This document shows positions 3,355-5,128 of a stretch of DNA of 5,128 nt, in pieces (position 1 is the first letter of the stretch; each line of letters starts with the position of its first letter). The position numbers and the translations under genes were made by a program. Below the pieces are notes generated by a model that did not search any database, was not told where the DNA came from, and was given only the letters and a program-made list of their open reading frames with translations. Source of the stretch: Nitrospira sp. (GTDB lineage Bacteria > Nitrospirota > JACRHL01); contig JALWRU010000273.1 in the NCBI GenBank assembly GCA_026994095.1, positions 1 to 5,128 on the forward strand, written 5' to 3'.

Positions 3355-5106
3355 ATGAATGTAACCACGACCTCCCGGTATCAACCGGGGATGCTCGCCC
3401 TTGTTTGTATCTTGTGGCCGCTGTTATTGCCCACCAGCGGGTTTGCAGGCAGCTATGATTTGACGATTGACACCGCCAAGACCAGTCCGGGCGGCAGCAC
3501 TGTAAAGGGGGCGGCCTTCAACGGCACTATTCCTGGCCCGGTATTACGATTTCGTGAAGGCGAAGAGGTCACCATCGCGGTCACCAATCGTCTGGAAGAG
3601 GACAGCTCCATCCACTGGCACGGGTTGCTGGTGCCACCGGATATGGACGGTGTTCCGGGGGTCAGTTACCCCGGCATCTCCCCCGGAGAACAGTTTGTGT
3701 ACCACTTCAAGACCCGGCAATCGGGCACCTACTGGTACCACAGCCATTCGGGGTTACAGGAACAGTCCGGCCTGTACGCGCCGCTGTTGATCGACCCGGT
3801 GGACGGCCCACCGTTCGCGTACGACCGGGAGTATGTGATTACCCTCTCTGACTGGATCAATACCGCCCCGAGCCGGGTCATGGCGAACCTGAAAAAACGC
3901 AGCAGTTATTACAACTGGAACCAGCTGACCGTTGGCGATTTGGTGCGCGAACTACGTGACGGGCCTGACCGCAAGGCGATTATCAAGGAGCGTCTGGCCT
4001 GGGGCAAAATGCGGATGGACCAGACCGATCTGAGTGATGTCAGCCATTATATGTTTTTGATCAACGGTAAAACGGCAACAGAGAACTGGACCGGCTTGTT
4101 CAAGCCCGGTGAGCGGATACGACTGCGGTTGATTAACGGCGCTGCGATGACCTACTTCGATGTGCGTATTCCAGGCGTCAAAATGACGGTTGTGCAGACC
4201 GATGGTCAAAACGTCAACCCGGTGGAGGTGGATGAACTGCGTATGTCGGTGGCAGAGACCTACGACGTGCTGGTAGAACTGCCCGAGGACAAGGCCTATA
4301 CCCTGTTTGCCGAGGCCAAGGATCGCAGCGGTTACGCCCGTGGCACCTTGTCTACCCGGACCGGAGAAGGGGGAGCGGTCCCGGCCCTGCGTAAACGCCC
4401 GCGTCTGACCATGGCCGATATGGGTGGTATGCACAACATGAAGGGCATGAAGGGCATGAAGGGCATGAAGGGCATGGATCACGAGATGTCTGGCATGGAT
4501 CACGAGATGTCTGGCATGGATCACGAGATGTCTGGCATGGATCACGAGATGTCTGGCATGGATCACGAGATGTCTGGCATGGATCACGAGATGTCTGGTA
4601 TGGGCCACGAGATGTCCGGTATGGGCCACGAGATGCCTGGCATGGATCACGACAAATCGGGCATGCCCCCCCTGCATCGGCTGAACTATTCGGAGTTGAG
4701 CGCCCTGGAAAAAAACCGGGACAGCCGGACGCCCTCTCGAGAGATTCTGGTGCGTCTGACCGGCAATATGGAGCGTTATATCTGGACGATCAACGGCAAA
4801 AAATACTCCCAGGCCGAGCCTATTCGTCTGGTGCAGGGAGAGCGGGTGCGGCTCAAATTTGTCAACGAGACGATGATGAATCACCCCATGCATCTGCATG
4901 GTATGTGGATGGAGATGGACAACGGCAAGGGGGTGGACAACCCCCGGAAAAGTGTCATCAATGTGGCACCGGGGCAAACCATGTATGCCAATGTCACCGT
5001 TGATGCGCCGGTGGGTAAATGGGCCATGCACTGTCACCTGCTGTACCACATGGCAAGCGGCATGTTTACCACCGTTCTGGTGAAGGCAGCGGAGGAGTCC
5101 CGATGA
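3355..5106 (+). CDS. copA: CopA/PcoA-type periplasmic multicopper oxidase
   Basis: This encodes a 583-residue three-cupredoxin-domain protein of the CopA/PcoA copper-resistance class, which binds copper in the periplasm and oxidises Cu(I) to less toxic Cu(II). All four copper-ligand motifs are present: HWH (87-89), HSH (129-131), HPMHLHG (510-516) and HCHLLYHMASGM (559-570). They give the type 1 Cys C560, with H565 and axial M570, plus the trinuclear His set. Cupredoxin domains span about 35-148, 155-325 and 463-580. A Met/His-rich insert (about 356-437) holds four MKG triplets and nine heptads of the MDHEMSG type. The N-terminus (hydrophobic about 13-27, cleavage near GFA-GS) looks like a Sec signal; the twin arginines usual in CopA/PcoA are missing, and the upstream in-frame sequence back to a stop at 3292 has none. 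AGGGA at 3341-3345 lies 9 nt before the ATG. The end overlaps the next start by 4 nt. Confidence 0.95.
   Translation: MNVTTTSRYQPGMLALVCILWPLLLPTSGFAGSYDLTIDTAKTSPGGSTVKGAAFNGTIPGPVLRFREGEEVTIAVTNRLEEDSSIHWHGLLVPPDMDGVPGVSYPGISPGEQFVYHFKTRQSGTYWYHSHSGLQEQSGLYAPLLIDPVDGPPFAYDREYVITLSDWINTAPSRVMANLKKRSSYYNWNQLTVGDLVRELRDGPDRKAIIKERLAWGKMRMDQTDLSDVSHYMFLINGKTATENWTGLFKPGERIRLRLINGAAMTYFDVRIPGVKMTVVQTDGQNVNPVEVDELRMSVAETYDVLVELPEDKAYTLFAEAKDRSGYARGTLSTRTGEGGAVPALRKRPRLTMADMGGMHNMKGMKGMKGMKGMDHEMSGMDHEMSGMDHEMSGMDHEMSGMDHEMSGMDHEMSGMGHEMSGMGHEMPGMDHDKSGMPPLHRLNYSELSALEKNRDSRTPSREILVRLTGNMERYIWTINGKKYSQAEPIRLVQGERVRLKFVNETMMNHPMHLHGMWMEMDNGKGVDNPRKSVINVAPGQTMYANVTVDAPVGKWAMHCHLLYHMASGMFTTVLVKAAEESR
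4438..4473 (+). repeat. Four 9-bp in-frame repeats encoding MKG
   Basis: ATGAAGGGC occurs four times in a row and encodes residues 362-373 of CopA, directly before the heptad array. All four copies are identical at the DNA level, which is typical of recent slippage. The lysine makes this block basic, unlike the acidic and His-bearing heptads that follow. Confidence 0.95.
4474..4662 (+). repeat. Nine 21-bp in-frame repeats encoding MDHEMSG-type heptads
   Basis: Nine 21-bp units encode CopA residues 374-436. The first five (4474-4578) are identical in DNA, and the sixth differs only in its last base. Units seven and eight are MGHEMSG and MGHEMPG, and the ninth is MDHDKSG with a diverged 3' half. 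Decay toward the 3' end with identity at the 5' end suggests expansion at the 5' side. Each full unit offers two Met and one His, likely Cu(I)/Cu(II) ligands. Confidence 0.97.
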
Positions 5107-5128
5107 ACAGTATGTATGTACACCAACA
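5103..5128 (+). CDS. Start of next copper gene, probably copB (3' truncated)
   Basis: An ATG at 5103 overlaps the copA TGA in an ATGA junction. GGAGGAG at 5091-5097 lies 5 nt upstream, an excellent ribosome site placed inside the end of copA. Only eight codons, MNSMYVHQ, are visible before the window ends, so the product cannot be identified from sequence. In the cop/pco operons of Pseudomonas and E. coli plasmids, copA is followed by copB, an outer-membrane copper-resistance protein with a Met/His-rich N-terminal part. That is the likely identity, by synteny alone. Confidence 0.6.

Noticed and set aside
3952..5049. Minus-strand 365-residue open frame antisense to copA, with HARHLVI-like repeats
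   Set aside because: The repeats are the mirror of the CopA heptad array and there is no family resemblance. It is a shadow of copA.

Overview
The window reads as a metal-resistance region of a moderately GC-rich Gram-negative bacterium. It is most likely a proteobacterium, perhaps a gammaproteobacterium. That placement is an inference from a PcoA/CopA-type periplasmic multicopper oxidase, a CC-x6-C ArsR like the one described in Acidithiobacillus ferrooxidans, and an enterobacterial-like YnfA protein. No rRNA, tRNA or CRISPR array was seen.

Layout. Positions 1-169 hold the 3' end of an NHL-repeat protein. A compact plus-strand arsenic operon follows: arsR (242-598), an ACR3-family arsenite efflux gene (598-1659), a low-molecular-weight-phosphatase-type arsC (1656-2078) and a ynfA/UPF0060 small membrane protein gene (2096-2428). 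The first three overlap by 1 and 4 nt, and the fourth follows after 17 nt. A near-palindromic AT-rich site overlaps the proposed arsR promoter and start codon and is the likely ArsR operator. Positions 2429-2752 carry no intact gene. They hold a minus-strand remnant of an IS transposase OrfA, a perfect 15-bp tandem duplication and a plausible sigma70 promoter.

The second module is for copper. It comprises a small exported His/Cys-containing protein (2753-3148), a 206-nt spacer with a long hairpin and a 14-bp palindrome, a copA/pcoA-like multicopper oxidase (3355-5106) and the first codons of a translationally coupled next gene, probably copB (from 5103).

How the genes work together. ArsR would release its operator on binding As(III). 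ArsC reduces arsenate to arsenite and ACR3 exports arsenite. The role of the YnfA protein is unknown, though its position suggests a membrane accessory. In the copper module, CopA would bind and/or oxidise Cu(I) in the periplasm, with the small His/Cys protein as a candidate accessory.

No wholly new system is evident. The points most worth a second look are the in-frame MKG and MDHEMSG repeat arrays in CopA, its apparent lack of a twin-arginine signal, the small protein before copA, and the cysteine-rich ArsR tail with its start-codon-overlapping operator.
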